Source: Paracoccus solventivorans (GTDB taxonomy: Bacteria; Pseudomonadota; Alphaproteobacteria; Rhodobacterales; Rhodobacteraceae). From it: a stretch of DNA of 64,000 nt. Numbering within the stretch: position 1 is the stretch's first letter; each line of letters begins with the position of its first letter. Below, piece by piece: positions 37,724-49,703 of the stretch. The stretch lies in contig NZ_FRCK01000002.1 in NCBI RefSeq assembly GCF_900142875.1, forward strand, positions 1 through 64,000, in the 5' to 3' direction. Under the pieces are notes generated by a model that was not told the DNA's origin, did no database searches, and saw only the letters and a list, made by a program, of their open reading frames with translations. A program made the translations under genes and the position numbers.

Positions 37724-38653
37724 ATGTGGACCCGAAACCAACAGAATCGCCCTGCCGCACCGGCGCCCGCCCCTGAACCGGGGCCGCGGCCGGTGATCGT
37801 GCACTACCATCTCTACAAGAACGCCGGCACCTCGTTCGACCATGTGCTGCGCCACAACTTCGGGGCGCGGCACGAATGTTTCGACGGGCCCTATCCATTC
37901 TTCACCATCGACCAGGAACAGCTGGACCGGATCATCATGCGCCGGCCGGAGACGGCGGCGTTTTCCTCGCATCAGGTGGTGCTGCCGCAGCCCTCGTCGC
38001 TGGAGTATCGGGTGTTCGCGGCGCTGTTCCTGCGCAACCCGTTCCTGCGGATCGCCTCGATCTACCGCTTCAAGCGGGGGCCGGAGCGTGGCGACGGGGT
38101 GCCGCTGGCGGCGCTGCCGCCGGGCGAATTGCCGGCGGCGCTGGCGGATTGCGGGCTGGCCGAGCCGCCGCCCTTCGACATGACCTCGACCGGGATCGCG
38201 GCCCGGCAGCATGACTTCGCCGGCTGGGTGGCGCATTGCCTGGCGACCCCGGCCGAGACCGTGCATGTCTCGAACGCGCAGACCCGCTTCCTGGCCGCGC
38301 CGTTCCGCAGCCGGCCGCTGCTGCGCCGCAGCGGCACCGGCATCGAATACGACCTCGCCACCGCGCTGCGGATGCTGGCGGGGGTCGAGCTTCTGGGCCG
38401 GGCCGAAAGTTTCGAAAGCGACGTGGCCCGCTTCGGCGCCATCCTCGCCGCGCACGGGCTGGCGCTGACCCTGCCCGCCCAGACCCGCCACAACGTCACA
38501 CGGCAGGACGCCGCCTCGACAGACGCCCAGGTCGCGGCGGTGCTGGACCCCCTGCCCCAGGCGCTGCGCGACCGGCTGGTCCGCGCCAATGCGCAGGACC
38601 TTGCGCTTTACGACCGCGCCTCGGCGCTGATTTCCAGGGACCACCGGCCATGA
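37724..38653 (+). CDS. sulfotransferase-like protein (Sulfotransfer_2 type)
   Basis: 309 residues. The opening HYHLYKNAGTSFDHVL matches the 5'-phosphosulfate-binding loop style of Sulfotransfer_2/heparan-sulfotransferase-like proteins, and FLRNPFLRIASIYRFKRG matches the later 3'-phosphate-binding block (RNP...S.Y). It would transfer sulfate from PAPS to a carbohydrate. An Ala/Pro-rich tail precedes the domain. It starts 44 bp after the giant protein and overlaps wecB by 4 bp (ATGA), so all three are probably one unit. Catalysis is unproven. Confidence 0.75.
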   Translation: MWTRNQQNRPAAPAPAPEPGPRPVIVHYHLYKNAGTSFDHVLRHNFGARHECFDGPYPFFTIDQEQLDRIIMRRPETAAFSSHQVVLPQPSSLEYRVFAALFLRNPFLRIASIYRFKRGPERGDGVPLAALPPGELPAALADCGLAEPPPFDMTSTGIAARQHDFAGWVAHCLATPAETVHVSNAQTRFLAAPFRSRPLLRRSGTGIEYDLATALRMLAGVELLGRAESFESDVARFGAILAAHGLALTLPAQTRHNVTRQDAASTDAQVAAVLDPLPQALRDRLVRANAQDLALYDRASALISRDHRP

Positions 38654-39789
38654 AGAAGATCCTCTGCACCATCGGCACCCGCCCCGAGGCGATCAAGATG
38701 GCACCGCTCATCCGCGCGCTGCAGGCCGACCCGGCGTTCGACTGCCGGGTGCTGGCCACCGCCCAGCACCGCCAGATGCTGGACCAGGTGCTCGACATCT
38801 TCGGGATCGTCCCCGACATCGACCTGGACATCATGCAGCCCGGCCAGACGCTGAGCGGGCTGACCGGGCGGCTGCTGCTGCGGCTGGAAGAGGTGCTGGC
38901 CCGCGAGCGACCCGACGCGGTGCTGGCGCAGGGCGATACCACCACCGTGCTGGCCGCGGCGCTGGCCGCATTCCACGAGCGCATCCCCTTCGGCCATGTC
39001 GAGGCCGGACTGCGCACCGGCGACCTCGACAGCCCCTTCCCCGAGGAAATGAACCGCGTGGTCGCCAGCCAGCTCTCCCGCTGGCATTTCGCGCCGACCG
39101 GGCTGGCCGCCGACCGGCTGCTGGCCGAGGGGCATGACGGCGCCCGCATCCACATCACCGGCAACACCGTGATCGACGCGCTGCATCATGTCGCGGCCAC
39201 CGCCCCCGACCCCGGGCTGGGGCTGGATCCGGCGCGGCGGATGCTGCTGGTCACCCTGCACCGGCGCGAGAACTTCGGCGCGCCCCTGCAGCGGATCTGC
39301 GACGCGCTGGCGGCGCTGGTCCGGGACAACCCCGACGTGCAGATGGTGCTGCCGGTCCACCACAACCCCAGCGTGCGCGAGGTGATCCGCGCCCGCTTCA
39401 GCACGGCCGAGCGGGTGATCCTGTGCGAGCCGCTGGACTATGCGGCCTTTGTCGGCGCCATGCAGCGCGCCACGCTGATCCTGTCGGATTCGGGCGGGGT
39501 GCAGGAAGAGGCGCCGGCGCTTGGCAAGCCGGTGCTGGTGCTGCGCGACACGACGGAACGTCCCGAGGCGGTGATGGCCGGCGTCACCCGGCTGGTCGGC
39601 ACCGAGACCGAGACCATCCGCGCCGCCGCGCAACAGCTGCTGGACGACCCCGCCGCCCATGCGGCGATGGCGCGCCACCACTCGCCCTATGGCGATGGCA
39701 GGGCGGCGGCGCGCATCACGGCGGTGCTGCGCCGCGACCTGCTGGGCGACGCGCTTCCGATGCCCGAGGGGGTGCCGATGGCGGCATGA
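38650..39789 (+). CDS. wecB: UDP-N-acetylglucosamine 2-epimerase (non-hydrolysing)
   Basis: 379 residues; interconverts UDP-GlcNAc and UDP-ManNAc in the cytoplasm, feeding N-acetylmannosamine-type sugars into surface polysaccharides. Family blocks are [12 protein letters not shown] at the N-terminus, [28 protein letters not shown], the [11 protein letters not shown] catalytic loop and RDTTERPE. The start overlaps the stop of the sulfotransferase-like gene, linking sugar supply with sulfation and glycosyl transfer. Confidence 0.95.
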   Translation: MKKILCTIGTRPEAIKMAPLIRALQADPAFDCRVLATAQHRQMLDQVLDIFGIVPDIDLDIMQPGQTLSGLTGRLLLRLEEVLARERPDAVLAQGDTTTVLAAALAAFHERIPFGHVEAGLRTGDLDSPFPEEMNRVVASQLSRWHFAPTGLAADRLLAEGHDGARIHITGNTVIDALHHVAATAPDPGLGLDPARRMLLVTLHRRENFGAPLQRICDALAALVRDNPDVQMVLPVHHNPSVREVIRARFSTAERVILCEPLDYAAFVGAMQRATLILSDSGGVQEEAPALGKPVLVLRDTTERPEAVMAGVTRLVGTETETIRAAAQQLLDDPAAHAAMARHHSPYGDGRAAARITAVLRRDLLGDALPMPEGVPMAA

Positions 39790-39816
39790 TCCAGCGCCCG
39801 ATCCAGCGCCCGCATC

Positions 39817-39843
39817 AGGGGTGCGACACGTCCCCGCACCCCT
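39817..39843 (+). terminator. terminator-like hairpin after wecB
   Basis: AGGGGTGCG and CGCACCCCT form a 9-bp perfect stem over a 9-nt loop, 27 bp past the wecB stop. A tandem 12-bp repeat ATCCAGCGCCCG (39789-39800, 39801-39812) precedes it. It separates the polysaccharide genes from the suc operon. Confidence 0.6.
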
Positions 39844-39865
39844 TGGATGCCACGGTATGCGGTCT

Positions 39866-39896
39866 TGTGATCACACGCGCGCGGCCTGTGATCACG
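39866..39896. promoter_or_regulatory. twin palindromic operator upstream of sucC
   Basis: TGTGATCACA (39866-39875, perfect 10-bp palindrome) and TGTGATCACG (39887-39896) have centres exactly 21 bp apart, two helical turns, about 100-130 bp before the sucC start. This is the arrangement expected for cooperative binding of two regulator dimers on one DNA face. The cognate regulator is not known from the window. Confidence 0.65.
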
Positions 39897-39998
39897 GAAG
39901 CTGGCAAAACGGCGGAAGCCCGCCGAATCCCCGCCGTCGCGCTTGCTTTGCCCGCAGCTTGTGCCAAGGGAGTGGGCGAGTTTCCTTGCGAGGTTCCC

Positions 39999-41191
<1,193 letters not shown>

Positions 41192-41192
<1 letters not shown>

Positions 41193-41731
41193 TGCAGGGC
41201 CGGGCTGCTCTGCGGGTCGGATTGTCGGCGCTGTCGCTGGCGGCGCTGGCCGCTTGCAGCGGCGACGACGATTCGACCTATGCCGAGCGGCAGGAACTGG
41301 CCAACACCTCGCCCCGCGTGGCGGTCAACAAGGCCGAAGGCTCGCGTCTGGTTCAAGTGTTCCAGCAGTTTTGCCTGGAAGGCGCTGCCGACCCCGCCTC
41401 CCGCTCGGCGCGGCTGCGCGCGGCCGGATATGTCCCGGCCGGGGGCTGGCGCCGAGGGATGCGGGACTTCGTGACCAACGACCGGCGACCGCTGGTCCGC
41501 CTGACCCGCGACGGAAGATCCTGCGCGGTGGGGGCACGGGCCTCGACCGGCCAGACCGTCGCCATCCACGCCGCCATCGGCACGTGGTTCCCGCAGGCGG
41601 CAAAGGTCAGGAACTCTGGCGCATCCGAGATCTGGGTGACCGGCCGTCGCCCCGGCGAGGGGATCGGCATCACCCGCAACCCTCTCGGCCCCCACGACAA
41701 CGAAATCATACTGGCGCTGATGCAGCGCTGA
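41192..41731 (+). CDS. putative lipoprotein encoded between sucC and sucD
   Basis: 179 residues. The signal sequence ends in a lipobox-like LAALAAC (Cys at about residue 22), followed by an acidic SGDDD stretch, consistent with an envelope-anchored lipoprotein. Two further cysteines (QFCLEG, RSCAVG) may pair. I do not recognise the domain. It is embedded in the operon (1-bp overlap with sucC, 29 bp before sucD) and so is co-expressed with TCA-cycle genes without an obvious mechanistic link. Confidence 0.8.
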
Positions 41732-41760
41732 TTCAGCATTGAACGAAGGACACGGAAAAC

Positions 41761-42645
41761 ATGGCCGTTCTCGTTGACAAAAACACCAAGGTCATCTGCC
41801 AGGGGATCACCGGCAGCCAGGGCACCTTCCACACCGAGCAGGCGATCGCCTATGGCACGCAGATGGTCGGCGGCGTGACGCCGGGCAAGGGCGGCACCAC
41901 CCATCTGGACCTGCCGGTCTTCAACTCGGTCCACGAGGCGGTCGCGCGCACCGGCGCCAACGCCAGCGTGATCTATGTGCCGCCGCCCTTCGCGGCCGAC
42001 TCGATCCTGGAAGCGATCGACGCGGAAATCCCGCTGATCGTCTGCATCACCGAAGGCATCCCGGTGTTGGACATGATGCGGGTCAAGCGCGCGCTGGAAG
42101 GTTCGGCCAGCCGTCTGATCGGGCCGAACTGCCCCGGCATCATGACCCCCGACGAATGCAAGATTGGCATCATGCCGGGCTCGATCTTCAAGCGCGGCTC
42201 GGTCGGCGTGGTCTCGCGGTCCGGCACCCTGACCTATGAGGCGGTCAAGCAGACCTCGGACGTGGGGCTGGGCCAGTCCTCGGCGGTCGGCATCGGCGGC
42301 GACCCGATCAAGGGGATGGAGCATATCGACGTGCTCGAGATGTTCCTGGCCGACCCGGAAACCGAATCGATCATCATGATCGGCGAGATCGGCGGTTCCG
42401 CCGAGGAAGAGGCCGCCCAGTTCCTGGCCGACGAGAAGAAGCGCGGCCGCTGGAAGCCCACCGCCGGCTTCATCGCCGGGCGCACCGCCCCCCCCGGCCG
42501 CCGCATGGGCCACGCCGGCGCCATCGTCTCGGGCGGCAAGGGTGACGCGGAATCCAAGATCGCCGCGATGAAAGAGGCCGGCATCATCGTCGCCGACAGC
42601 CCCGCCGGGCTGGGCGAAGCGGTGCTCAAGGCCATGGGCAGGTAA
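41761..42645 (+). CDS. sucD: succinyl-CoA synthetase alpha subunit
   Basis: 294 residues. Binds CoA through its N-terminal Rossmann-like domain ([18 protein letters not shown]) and carries the transient phosphohistidine in [13 protein letters not shown] near the C-terminus. [20 protein letters not shown] is a further family block. Forms the heterodimeric or tetrameric enzyme with SucC. An AAGGA at 41746-41750 lies upstream of ATG 41761. Confidence 0.97.
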   Translation: MAVLVDKNTKVICQGITGSQGTFHTEQAIAYGTQMVGGVTPGKGGTTHLDLPVFNSVHEAVARTGANASVIYVPPPFAADSILEAIDAEIPLIVCITEGIPVLDMMRVKRALEGSASRLIGPNCPGIMTPDECKIGIMPGSIFKRGSVGVVSRSGTLTYEAVKQTSDVGLGQSSAVGIGGDPIKGMEHIDVLEMFLADPETESIIMIGEIGGSAEEEAAQFLADEKKRGRWKPTAGFIAGRTAPPGRRMGHAGAIVSGGKGDAESKIAAMKEAGIIVADSPAGLGEAVLKAMGR

Positions 42646-42661
42646 GCCTATTGGAGGATGG

Positions 42662-42687
42662 TCCGCCCCGGCCTAGTCTGGGGCGGA
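42662..42687 (+). other. intra-operon hairpin between sucD and sucA
   Basis: TCCGCCCC and GGGGCGGA form an 8-bp stem over a 10-nt loop in the 115-bp gap. It lacks a T run and is more likely a processing or stability element than a terminator. Confidence 0.45.
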
Positions 42688-42760
42688 TGGACGACCGGGT
42701 GCCGCCCGGTGCTCGTGCGGCGCCGCTTCAACAAGACCGGTTCAGCAGGGCTCTAGCGCG

Positions 42761-45724
42761 ATGAACGATCAATCCCCCAACGCCGCCTTCCGTGACAGCT
42801 CGTTCCTTCAGGGCGCGAACGCCGCCTGGGTGGAACAGCTTTATGGCCAGTGGGCCAACGACCCCGCGGCCGTCGACCAGGCCTGGGACGAGTATTTCCG
42901 CAGCCTCGGCGACGATCTTTCGTCCGTCACGCGCGAGGCGCAGGGGGCCAGCTGGGCGCGGCGCGACTGGCCGCCGGTCCCCGCCGACGACAACACCGCC
43001 GCGCTGACCGGCGAATGGCCGGCGGCCAAGGCCGAAGCCAAGGGCGCGCAGGACAAGATCGCCGCCAAGGCCGCCGAAAAGGGCGTGTCGCTGTCGGACG
43101 AGCAGCTGCGCCGGGCGGTGCTGGACAGCGTGCGCGCGATCATGCTGATCCGCGCCTATCGCATCCGCGGGCATCTGTTCGCCGATCTCGACCCGCTGGG
43201 GATGCGCGAGATGCCGCCGCTGGGCGAACTCGACCCCGCCAACTACGGCTTTACCGCCAGCGATCTCGACCGGCCGATCTTCATCGACAACGTGCTGGGG
43301 TTGCAGGTCGCCTCGATCCGCCAGATCACCGAGCTGATGAAGCGCACCTACTGCGGCACCTTTGCGCTGCAGTTCATGCATATCTCCGACCCCGAGCAAT
43401 CCGCCTGGCTGAAAGAGCGGATCGAGGGCTACGGCAAGGAAATCCAGTTCACCCAGGAAGGCCGCCGCGCCATCCTCAAGAAGCTGGTCGAGGCCGAGGG
43501 CTTCGAAAAATTCCTGCATGTCAAGTACATGGGCACCAAGCGCTTTGGCCTTGACGGCGGCGAGGCGCTGATCCCGGCGATGGAGCAGATCATCAAGCGC
43601 GGCGGCGCGCTGGGGGTCAAGGACATCGTGATTGGGATGCCGCACCGGGGCCGGCTGTCGGTGCTGGCCAATGTGATGGGCAAGCCCTATCGCGCGATCT
43701 TCCACGAGTTCCAGGGCGGCAGCTACAAGCCCGAGGACGTGGACGGCTCGGGCGACGTGAAATACCACCTCGGCGCCAGCTCGGACCGCGCCTTCGACGG
43801 CAACGAGGTGCATCTGTCGCTGACCGCCAACCCCTCGCATCTGGAGGCGGTGAACCCGGTGGTGCTGGGCAAGGTCCGCGCCAAGCAGGACCAGATGCAC
43901 GACACCGAGGAACGCATCGCCTGCCTGCCGGTGCTGCTGCACGGCGACGCGGCCTTCGCCGGCCAGGGCGTGGTGGCCGAGTGCCTGCAGCTGTCGGGTA
44001 TCCGCGGCCACCGCACCGGCGGCTGCATCCACATCGTGGTGAACAACCAGATCGGCTTCACCACCGCGCCGCATTTCAGCCGCACCTCGCCTTATCCGAC
44101 CGACATCGCGCTGATGGTTGAGGCGCCGATCTTCCACGTCAACGGCGACGACCCCGAGGCGGTGGTCCACGCCGCCCGCGTCGCGACCGAGTTCCGGCAG
44201 AAGTTCCACAAGGACGTGGTGATCGACATCTTCTGCTATCGCCGCTTCGGTCACAACGAGGGCGACGAGCCCATGTTCACCAACCCGGTGATGTACAAGG
44301 AGATCAAGTCCCACAAGACCACGCTGCAGCTGTATACCGAGCGACTGGTCAAGGACGGGCTGATCCCCGAGGGCGAGATCGAGGATCTCAAGGCCGCGTT
44401 CCAGGCGCATCTGAACGAGGAGTTCGAGGCCGGCAAGAACTTCAAGCCCAACAAGGCCGACTGGCTGGACGGCAAATGGGCCGGGCTGACCGCCGAGGGC
44501 GAGGATTATCACCCCGGAGAGACCTGCATCTCGGCCGAGACCATGGCCGATGTCGGCGCAGCGCTGACCCGCGTGCCCGAAGGGTTCAACCTGCACCGCA
44601 CCGTCGCCCGCCTGCTGGAAGCCAAGAAGCAGATGTTCGAGACCGGACAGGGCTTCGACTGGGCCACCGGCGAGGCGCTGGCCTTCGGCAGCCTGCTGCT
44701 GGAAAACCATCCCGTCCGGTTGGCCGGCCAGGACAGCGCCCGCGGCACCTTCAGCCAGCGGCACTCGGCCTTTGTCGATCAGGCCACCGAGGAACGCCAC
44801 TATCCGCTGAACCACATCCGCGACGGCCAGGCCCGCTACGAGGTCATCGACTCGATGCTGTCGGAATACGCGGTGCTGGGCTTCGAATACGGCTATTCCA
44901 TGGCCGAACCCAACGCCCTGACCATGTGGGAGGCGCAGTTCGGCGACTTCGCCAACGGCGCGCAGATCATGTTCGACCAGTTCATCTCGTCGGGCGAAAA
45001 GAAATGGCTGCGGATGTCGGGGCTGGTGGTGCTGATGCCGCACGGCTTCGAGGGCCAGGGCCCGGAGCACTCCTCGGCCCGGCTGGAACGCTGGCTACAG
45101 ATGTGTGCCGAGGACAACTGGATCGTGGCCAACCTGACCACCCCGGCGAACTATTTCCACATCCTGCGCCGCCAGATCCACCGGCCGTTCCGCAAGCCGC
45201 TGATGCTGATGACGCCGAAATCGCTGCTGCGCCACCCGCAGGCGGTCTCGACCGCGGCCGAGTTCCTGACCGGCTCGACCTTCCACCGGGTGCTGCACGA
45301 CGACGCGCAGCGCGGCACGGTCGATTTCCAGCTGGCCCCCGACGAAGGGATCCGCCGCGTGGTGATCTGCTCGGGCAAGGTCTACTACGACCTCTTGGCC
45401 GCGCGGAACGAGGCCGGGGCCGATGACGTCTATCTGCTGCGGCTGGAACAGTTCTACCCCTTCCCGGCGCAGTCGCTGACCAAGGAGCTGGAACGCTTCC
45501 GCCACGCCGAGATCGTCTGGTGCCAGGAAGAGCCCAAGAACCAGGGCGGCTGGAGCTTTGTCGAGCCGAACCTGGAATGGGTGCTGAACCGCGTCGGCGC
45601 CGACCACCCGCGCGCCCGCTATGTCGGGCGGGTGGCGCAGGCCTCGGTCGCGACGGGGCTGGCCAGCCGCCACAAGACGGAACAGGATGCGCTGGTCGCC
45701 GAGGCGATCACGATCGGAGGATAG
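42761..45724 (+). CDS. sucA: 2-oxoglutarate dehydrogenase E1 component
   Basis: 987 residues. Thiamine-diphosphate-dependent decarboxylase that feeds succinyl groups to SucB. It shows the [15 protein letters not shown]-terminal helix that binds E2/E3, the [14 protein letters not shown] block, the ThDP-binding stretch [12 protein letters not shown] to [21 protein letters not shown] and the C-terminal [12 protein letters not shown]. Two bases separate its stop codon region from sucB (ATG 45726). Confidence 0.97.
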   Translation: MNDQSPNAAFRDSSFLQGANAAWVEQLYGQWANDPAAVDQAWDEYFRSLGDDLSSVTREAQGASWARRDWPPVPADDNTAALTGEWPAAKAEAKGAQDKIAAKAAEKGVSLSDEQLRRAVLDSVRAIMLIRAYRIRGHLFADLDPLGMREMPPLGELDPANYGFTASDLDRPIFIDNVLGLQVASIRQITELMKRTYCGTFALQFMHISDPEQSAWLKERIEGYGKEIQFTQEGRRAILKKLVEAEGFEKFLHVKYMGTKRFGLDGGEALIPAMEQIIKRGGALGVKDIVIGMPHRGRLSVLANVMGKPYRAIFHEFQGGSYKPEDVDGSGDVKYHLGASSDRAFDGNEVHLSLTANPSHLEAVNPVVLGKVRAKQDQMHDTEERIACLPVLLHGDAAFAGQGVVAECLQLSGIRGHRTGGCIHIVVNNQIGFTTAPHFSRTSPYPTDIALMVEAPIFHVNGDDPEAVVHAARVATEFRQKFHKDVVIDIFCYRRFGHNEGDEPMFTNPVMYKEIKSHKTTLQLYTERLVKDGLIPEGEIEDLKAAFQAHLNEEFEAGKNFKPNKADWLDGKWAGLTAEGEDYHPGETCISAETMADVGAALTRVPEGFNLHRTVARLLEAKKQMFETGQGFDWATGEALAFGSLLLENHPVRLAGQDSARGTFSQRHSAFVDQATEERHYPLNHIRDGQARYEVIDSMLSEYAVLGFEYGYSMAEPNALTMWEAQFGDFANGAQIMFDQFISSGEKKWLRMSGLVVLMPHGFEGQGPEHSSARLERWLQMCAEDNWIVANLTTPANYFHILRRQIHRPFRKPLMLMTPKSLLRHPQAVSTAAEFLTGSTFHRVLHDDAQRGTVDFQLAPDEGIRRVVICSGKVYYDLLAARNEAGADDVYLLRLEQFYPFPAQSLTKELERFRHAEIVWCQEEPKNQGGWSFVEPNLEWVLNRVGADHPRARYVGRVAQASVATGLASRHKTEQDALVAEAITIGG

Positions 45725-45725
45725 C

Positions 45726-47312
45726 ATGGCCATCGAAGTCCGCGTCCCCTCCCTGGGGGAAAGCGTCTCGGAAGCGACGGTCGCGACCTGGTTCAAGAAA
45801 CCGGGCGATGCGGTCGCCATGGACGAGATGCTGTGCGAGCTGGAGACCGACAAGGTGACGGTCGAGGTTCCCAGCCCCGCCGCCGGCATCCTGGCCGAAA
45901 TCGTCGCGCCCGAGGGCGAGACGGTCGGCCCGGACGCGCTGCTGGCGCAGATCGACGAGACGGGGGCGGCCGCCGCCCCGCGCGATGCAACCACCGGCGC
46001 GGCGCAGCCCGCCGCAGACGAGACCGCAGACAGGGGTAAGCCGAAGATGGCCGGAAAATCCGTTGACGTGATGGTGCCCACGCTGGGCGAAAGCGTGACC
46101 GAAGCCACGGTCGCCACCTGGTTCAAGAAAGTGGGCGACGCCGTCGCACAGGACGAGATGCTGTGCGAGCTGGAAACCGACAAGGTCTCGGTCGAGGTAC
46201 CGAGCCCGGTCGCGGGCGTGCTGGCCGAGATCCTCGCCGAGGAAGGCGCCACCGTCGACGCCAAGGCGCGGCTGGCGATCATCACCGAAGGCGCGGCGGG
46301 CGGCTCGACCGGCGGCGCCGGCCCGGGCGACGCCCCGGTCAGCGACCCCGACAAGCGGCAGGAACAGGCCGACAAGGTGAACTCGCCCGGCGCCGGCCCC
46401 GAGCAGCTGACCCTGCGCAGCGATGTCGAGGACGCGCCCTCGGCGAAGAAGGCCATGGCGGAAGCCGGGCTCAGCCGCGACCAGCTGCAGGGCTCGGGCC
46501 GCGACGGGCGGGTGATGAAAGAGGACGTGGCCCGCGGCGCCGCAGCCCCTGCCCCCGCGCCTGCGCCCGCCCCGGCCTCGGCCCCGCGCGCGCCCTCCTC
46601 GCCCGAGGATGCGCATCGCGAGGAGCGGGTCCGCATGACCCGGCTGCGCGCCACCATCGCCCGCCGGCTCAAGGACGCGCAGAACACCGCCGCGATCCTG
46701 ACCACCTACAACGAGGTGGACATGTCCGGCATCATGGAGCTGCGCAACAGCTACAAGGACCAGTTCGAGAAGAAGCACCGCGTCAAGCTGGGCTTCATGT
46801 CCTTCTTCGTGAAGGCGTGCTGCCACGCGCTGAAGGAAGTCCCCGAGGTCAATGCCGAGATCGACGGCGGCGACATCGTCTACAAGAACTTCGTGCACAT
46901 GGGCGTCGCCGTCGGCACCCCCAACGGGCTGGTGGTGCCGGTGGTCCGCGACGCCGACCAGAAGAGCTTCGCCCAGATCGAAAAGGAAATCGGCGAGCTG
47001 GGGCTGCGCGCGCGTGACGGCAAGCTGACCATGGCCGACATGCAGGGCGGCAGCTTCACCATCTCGAACGGCGGGGTCTATGGCTCGCTGATGTCCTCGC
47101 CGATCCTGAACCCGCCGCAGTCGGGGATCCTGGGGATGCACAAGATCCAGGACCGCCCGGTGGTGGTCGGCGGTCAGATCGTGATCCGCCCGATGATGTA
47201 TCTGGCGCTGAGCTACGATCACCGCATCGTCGACGGCAAGGGCGCGGTCACCTTCCTCGTGCGCGTCAAGGAGGCGCTGGAGGATCCGCGCCGGCTGCTG
47301 ATGGACCTGTGA
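45726..47312 (+). CDS. sucB: dihydrolipoamide succinyltransferase (E2o) with two lipoyl domains
   Basis: 528 residues, longer than the usual ~405. Two lipoyl domains (residues ~2-78 and ~104-180), each with the lipoylated lysine in ELETDKV, are joined by an Ala/Pro/Asp-rich linker. A peripheral-subunit-binding domain ([24 protein letters not shown]) follows, then the catalytic core with YNEVDMS and the SYDHRIVDG active-site histidine/aspartate. It transfers succinyl to CoA. The near-identical first and second lipoyl domains point to an internal duplication. Confidence 0.96.
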   Translation: MAIEVRVPSLGESVSEATVATWFKKPGDAVAMDEMLCELETDKVTVEVPSPAAGILAEIVAPEGETVGPDALLAQIDETGAAAAPRDATTGAAQPAADETADRGKPKMAGKSVDVMVPTLGESVTEATVATWFKKVGDAVAQDEMLCELETDKVSVEVPSPVAGVLAEILAEEGATVDAKARLAIITEGAAGGSTGGAGPGDAPVSDPDKRQEQADKVNSPGAGPEQLTLRSDVEDAPSAKKAMAEAGLSRDQLQGSGRDGRVMKEDVARGAAAPAPAPAPAPASAPRAPSSPEDAHREERVRMTRLRATIARRLKDAQNTAAILTTYNEVDMSGIMELRNSYKDQFEKKHRVKLGFMSFFVKACCHALKEVPEVNAEIDGGDIVYKNFVHMGVAVGTPNGLVVPVVRDADQKSFAQIEKEIGELGLRARDGKLTMADMQGGSFTISNGGVYGSLMSSPILNPPQSGILGMHKIQDRPVVVGGQIVIRPMMYLALSYDHRIVDGKGAVTFLVRVKEALEDPRRLLMDL

Positions 47313-47316
47313 TCCG

Positions 47317-47350
47317 GCGGGGCGCGTTCCCTGCCGGGGACGCGCCCCGC
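47317..47350 (+). terminator. long hairpin after sucB
   Basis: GCGGGGCGCGT plus TCCC pair with GGGG plus ACGCGCCCCGC over a 4-nt loop: about 15 bp, with one G-T pair. It lies 4 bp after the sucB stop and has no T run. It may partly terminate or stabilise the suc transcript before the small downstream genes. Confidence 0.6.
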
Positions 47351-47370
47351 AAGCCACAAGGAACCACACC

Positions 47371-47634
47371 ATGACCAACCAGCTGATCGCCCGCTACGAC
47401 ATCGCCGACTATCCGCAGTTCCGCACCGAGTTCGACGCCGATGCCGAGGACCGGGGCCATGCCTCGCTGTCGGTGCTGCAGATCTGGCGCGAGGGCGAGA
47501 CCCGCGTCTGGGTGCTCTACGCCATCGCCGACGGCAAGCGCGCGCTCGACTACCTGCAGGGCGCCGGGGGCGAGGTCTTCGCCAGCCGCGCCGGGGTGCA
47601 GGCGGCCGAATACCACGCGGTGCAGACCGCATGA
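47371..47634 (+). CDS. small conserved protein of unknown function
   Basis: 87 residues (MTNQLIARYDIADYPQF...), soluble, with alternating strands and helices resembling ferredoxin-like monooxygenase-type (ABM) folds, though I recognise no motif. AAGGAACC lies upstream. It overlaps the MAPEG gene by 4 bp (ATGA), suggesting translational coupling, and sits between sucB and lpd. Confidence 0.75.
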   Translation: MTNQLIARYDIADYPQFRTEFDADAEDRGHASLSVLQIWREGETRVWVLYAIADGKRALDYLQGAGGEVFASRAGVQAAEYHAVQTA

Positions 47635-48029
47635 GCGCGCCCTCGGCCGAGCTGCTGGTCCTCGGGCTCGCCGCGATCCTGCAGGCGGTGCAGATCGGGC
47701 TGGCGGCATGGTCGATGAACCGCGACGGGCTGGCGGCATGGAACGCCAGCCCCCGCGACAGCGCGCCTTCATTCTCGCCCCTGACCGGCCGGCTGCGCCG
47801 CGCGGTGGACAATCACTTCGAGGCGCTGGTCTTCTTCACCATTGCGGTGGTGCTGGTGCAGTTCACCCGCTCGAACGGCACCCTGACTGCCGCCTGCGCC
47901 TGGGCCTATCTGGTCGCCCGCATCCTCTATGTCCCGGCCTATGCGCTTGGCTGGGTGCCGTGGCGCTCCGTCATCTTCGGCATCGGCTTCGTCGCGACGA
48001 TGGCCATGATCCTCGCGGCGATCCTGTGA
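47631..48029 (+). CDS. MAPEG-family membrane protein
   Basis: 132 residues with four hydrophobic helices and the MAPEG-type features [20 protein letters not shown] and [18 protein letters not shown]. Eukaryotic relatives are glutathione or leukotriene transferases; bacterial members such as this are of unknown function and sit in the inner membrane. Coupled to the small gene upstream, between the dehydrogenase genes sucB and lpd. Confidence 0.87.
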   Translation: MSAPSAELLVLGLAAILQAVQIGLAAWSMNRDGLAAWNASPRDSAPSFSPLTGRLRRAVDNHFEALVFFTIAVVLVQFTRSNGTLTAACAWAYLVARILYVPAYALGWVPWRSVIFGIGFVATMAMILAAIL

Positions 48030-48030
48030 G

Positions 48031-48087
48031 CATCTTCTGTCTGCAAATATCCCGCGGGGGCCCGGGGGCGCGAAGCCCCCGGGCCGG
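48031..48087 (-). repeat. intergenic repeat copy E
   Basis: On the minus strand: GGGGGCTTCGCGCCCCC hairpin, GGGCCCCCGCGGGATATTTGC, then AGAAGATG. It fills most of the gap between the MAPEG gene and lpd and lies just upstream of the lpd ribosome-binding site. Confidence 0.8.
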
Positions 48088-48111
48088 CGGTCATCAACAA
48101 AGGACCAAGTG

Positions 48112-49500
48112 ATGTATGATCTGATCGTCATCGGCGCCGGCCCCGGTGGCTATGTCTGCGCCATCCGCGCGGCGCAGCTGGGGCTCAAGGTCGCCTGTGT
48201 CGAGGGGCGCGAAACCCTGGGCGGCACCTGCCTGAACGTGGGCTGCATCCCGTCCAAGGCACTGCTGCATGCCAGCCACATGGCGCATGAGCTGCACGAG
48301 AACTTCGCCAAGCTGGGGCTGATGAACGCGACGGCCGACATCGACTGGGGCCGGATGCAGGGCTACAAGGACGAAACCGTCGGCACCAACACCAAGGGCA
48401 TCGAGTTCCTGTTCAAGAAGAACAAGATCGACTGGCTGAAGGGCTGGGCCAGCATCGAGGCGCCGGGCAAGGTCAAGGTCGGCGATACGGTGCACGAGAC
48501 GAAGAACATCGTCATCGCCTCGGGCTCGGTGCCCTCTGCGCTGAAGGGGGTGCAGGTCGACAACGATGCGGGCGTGGTGGTCGATTCCACCGGCGCGTTA
48601 GCGCTGAAGACGATCCCCGAAACCATGGTGGTGATCGGCGCGGGCGTGATCGGGCTGGAACTCGGCTCGGTCTACAGCCGGCTGGGCGCGCAGGTAACGG
48701 TGGTCGAATATCTGGACGCGATCACCCCCGGCATGGACGCCGAGGTGCAGAAGAGCTTCCAGAAGATCCTGACCAAGCAGGGCTTCAAGTTCATCCTCGG
48801 CGCCGCGGTGTCGGGGGTCGAGGCCAGCGACAGCGGCGCGACCGTGGTCTATGCGCCGAAAAAGGGCGGCGAGGAACAGCGGATCGCGGCGGATGTGGTG
48901 CTGGTCGCCACCGGCCGCCGGCCGTTCCACGATGGGCTGGGGCTGGAGGCGCTGGGGGTGCAGCTGACCGAGCGCGGCCAGATCGCGGTGGATGCGACAT
49001 GGGCGACGAATGTCCCCGGCATCTACGCCATCGGCGACGCGGTGCCCGGCCCGATGCTGGCCCACAAGGCCGAGGACGAGGGCATGGCCGTGGCCGAGGT
49101 CATCGCCGGCAAGCATGGGCACGTGAATTACGACGTGATCCCCGGCGTGATCTACACCACCCCGGAAATCGCCTCGGTCGGGCTGACCGAGGAAGCCGCG
49201 AAGGCCACGGGGCGCAAGGTCAAGACCGGCAAGTTCCCGCTGATGGGCAACGCCCGCGCCAAGGCGATGCTGCAGGCCGAGGGCTTCGTCAAGCTGATCG
49301 CCGATGCCGACACCGACCGCATTCTCGGCTGCCACATCATCGGCCCCGGCGCCGGCGAGATGATCCACGAGATCTGCGTGGCGATGGAGTTCGGGGCCTC
49401 GGCCGAGGATGTGGCGCTGACCTGCCACGCCCATCCCACCGTCTCCGAAGCGGTGCGCGAGGCCGCGCTGGCTTGCGGCGACGGCGCCATCCACGTCTGA
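48112..49500 (+). CDS. lpd: dihydrolipoyl dehydrogenase (E3)
   Basis: 462 residues. FAD/NAD disulfide oxidoreductase that reoxidises dihydrolipoyl groups of SucB. FAD motif [12 protein letters not shown], redox disulfide [16 protein letters not shown] motif [32 protein letters not shown], and the C-terminal [13 protein letters not shown] with the catalytic His-Glu pair are all present. ATG 48112 follows AAAGGA; a GTG three bases upstream is an alternative. The gene is part of the suc cluster. Confidence 0.97.
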   Translation: MYDLIVIGAGPGGYVCAIRAAQLGLKVACVEGRETLGGTCLNVGCIPSKALLHASHMAHELHENFAKLGLMNATADIDWGRMQGYKDETVGTNTKGIEFLFKKNKIDWLKGWASIEAPGKVKVGDTVHETKNIVIASGSVPSALKGVQVDNDAGVVVDSTGALALKTIPETMVVIGAGVIGLELGSVYSRLGAQVTVVEYLDAITPGMDAEVQKSFQKILTKQGFKFILGAAVSGVEASDSGATVVYAPKKGGEEQRIAADVVLVATGRRPFHDGLGLEALGVQLTERGQIAVDATWATNVPGIYAIGDAVPGPMLAHKAEDEGMAVAEVIAGKHGHVNYDVIPGVIYTTPEIASVGLTEEAAKATGRKVKTGKFPLMGNARAKAMLQAEGFVKLIADADTDRILGCHIIGPGAGEMIHEICVAMEFGASAEDVALTCHAHPTVSEAVREAALACGDGAIHV

Positions 49501-49524
49501 GACGAGGCCCCGTGACGATGGGGA

Positions 49525-49548
49525 AAGGCCGGGCGGGCGCCCGGCCTT
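49525..49548 (+). terminator. terminator after lpd
   Basis: AAGGCCGGGC and GCCCGGCCTT form a 10-bp stem with a 4-nt loop, 24 bp after the lpd stop, marking the end of the suc-lpd group. Repeat copy F follows immediately. Confidence 0.7.
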
Positions 49549-49550
49549 GC

Positions 49551-49582
49551 CTCCGGCGGGGGTATTTTCACCAGAAAGAAGC
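49551..49582 (+). repeat. intergenic repeat copy F (short form)
   Basis: Lacks the long hairpin but retains the core GGCGGGGGTATTTTCACCAGAAAGAAGCC. The last 20 bases almost match copy I at 63970-63993. Confidence 0.75.
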
Positions 49583-49703
49583 CTCGGCGATTTCTCGCCG
49601 ACAGCGGCGCTGGCGGCCTGCGGGGCCTGTTTTGCGACTGACGGCGCCGGGTCCGGCACGTTAAGCAGGGCGAAATCACAGGAAGAAACCACCCGAGGCA
49701 GTG

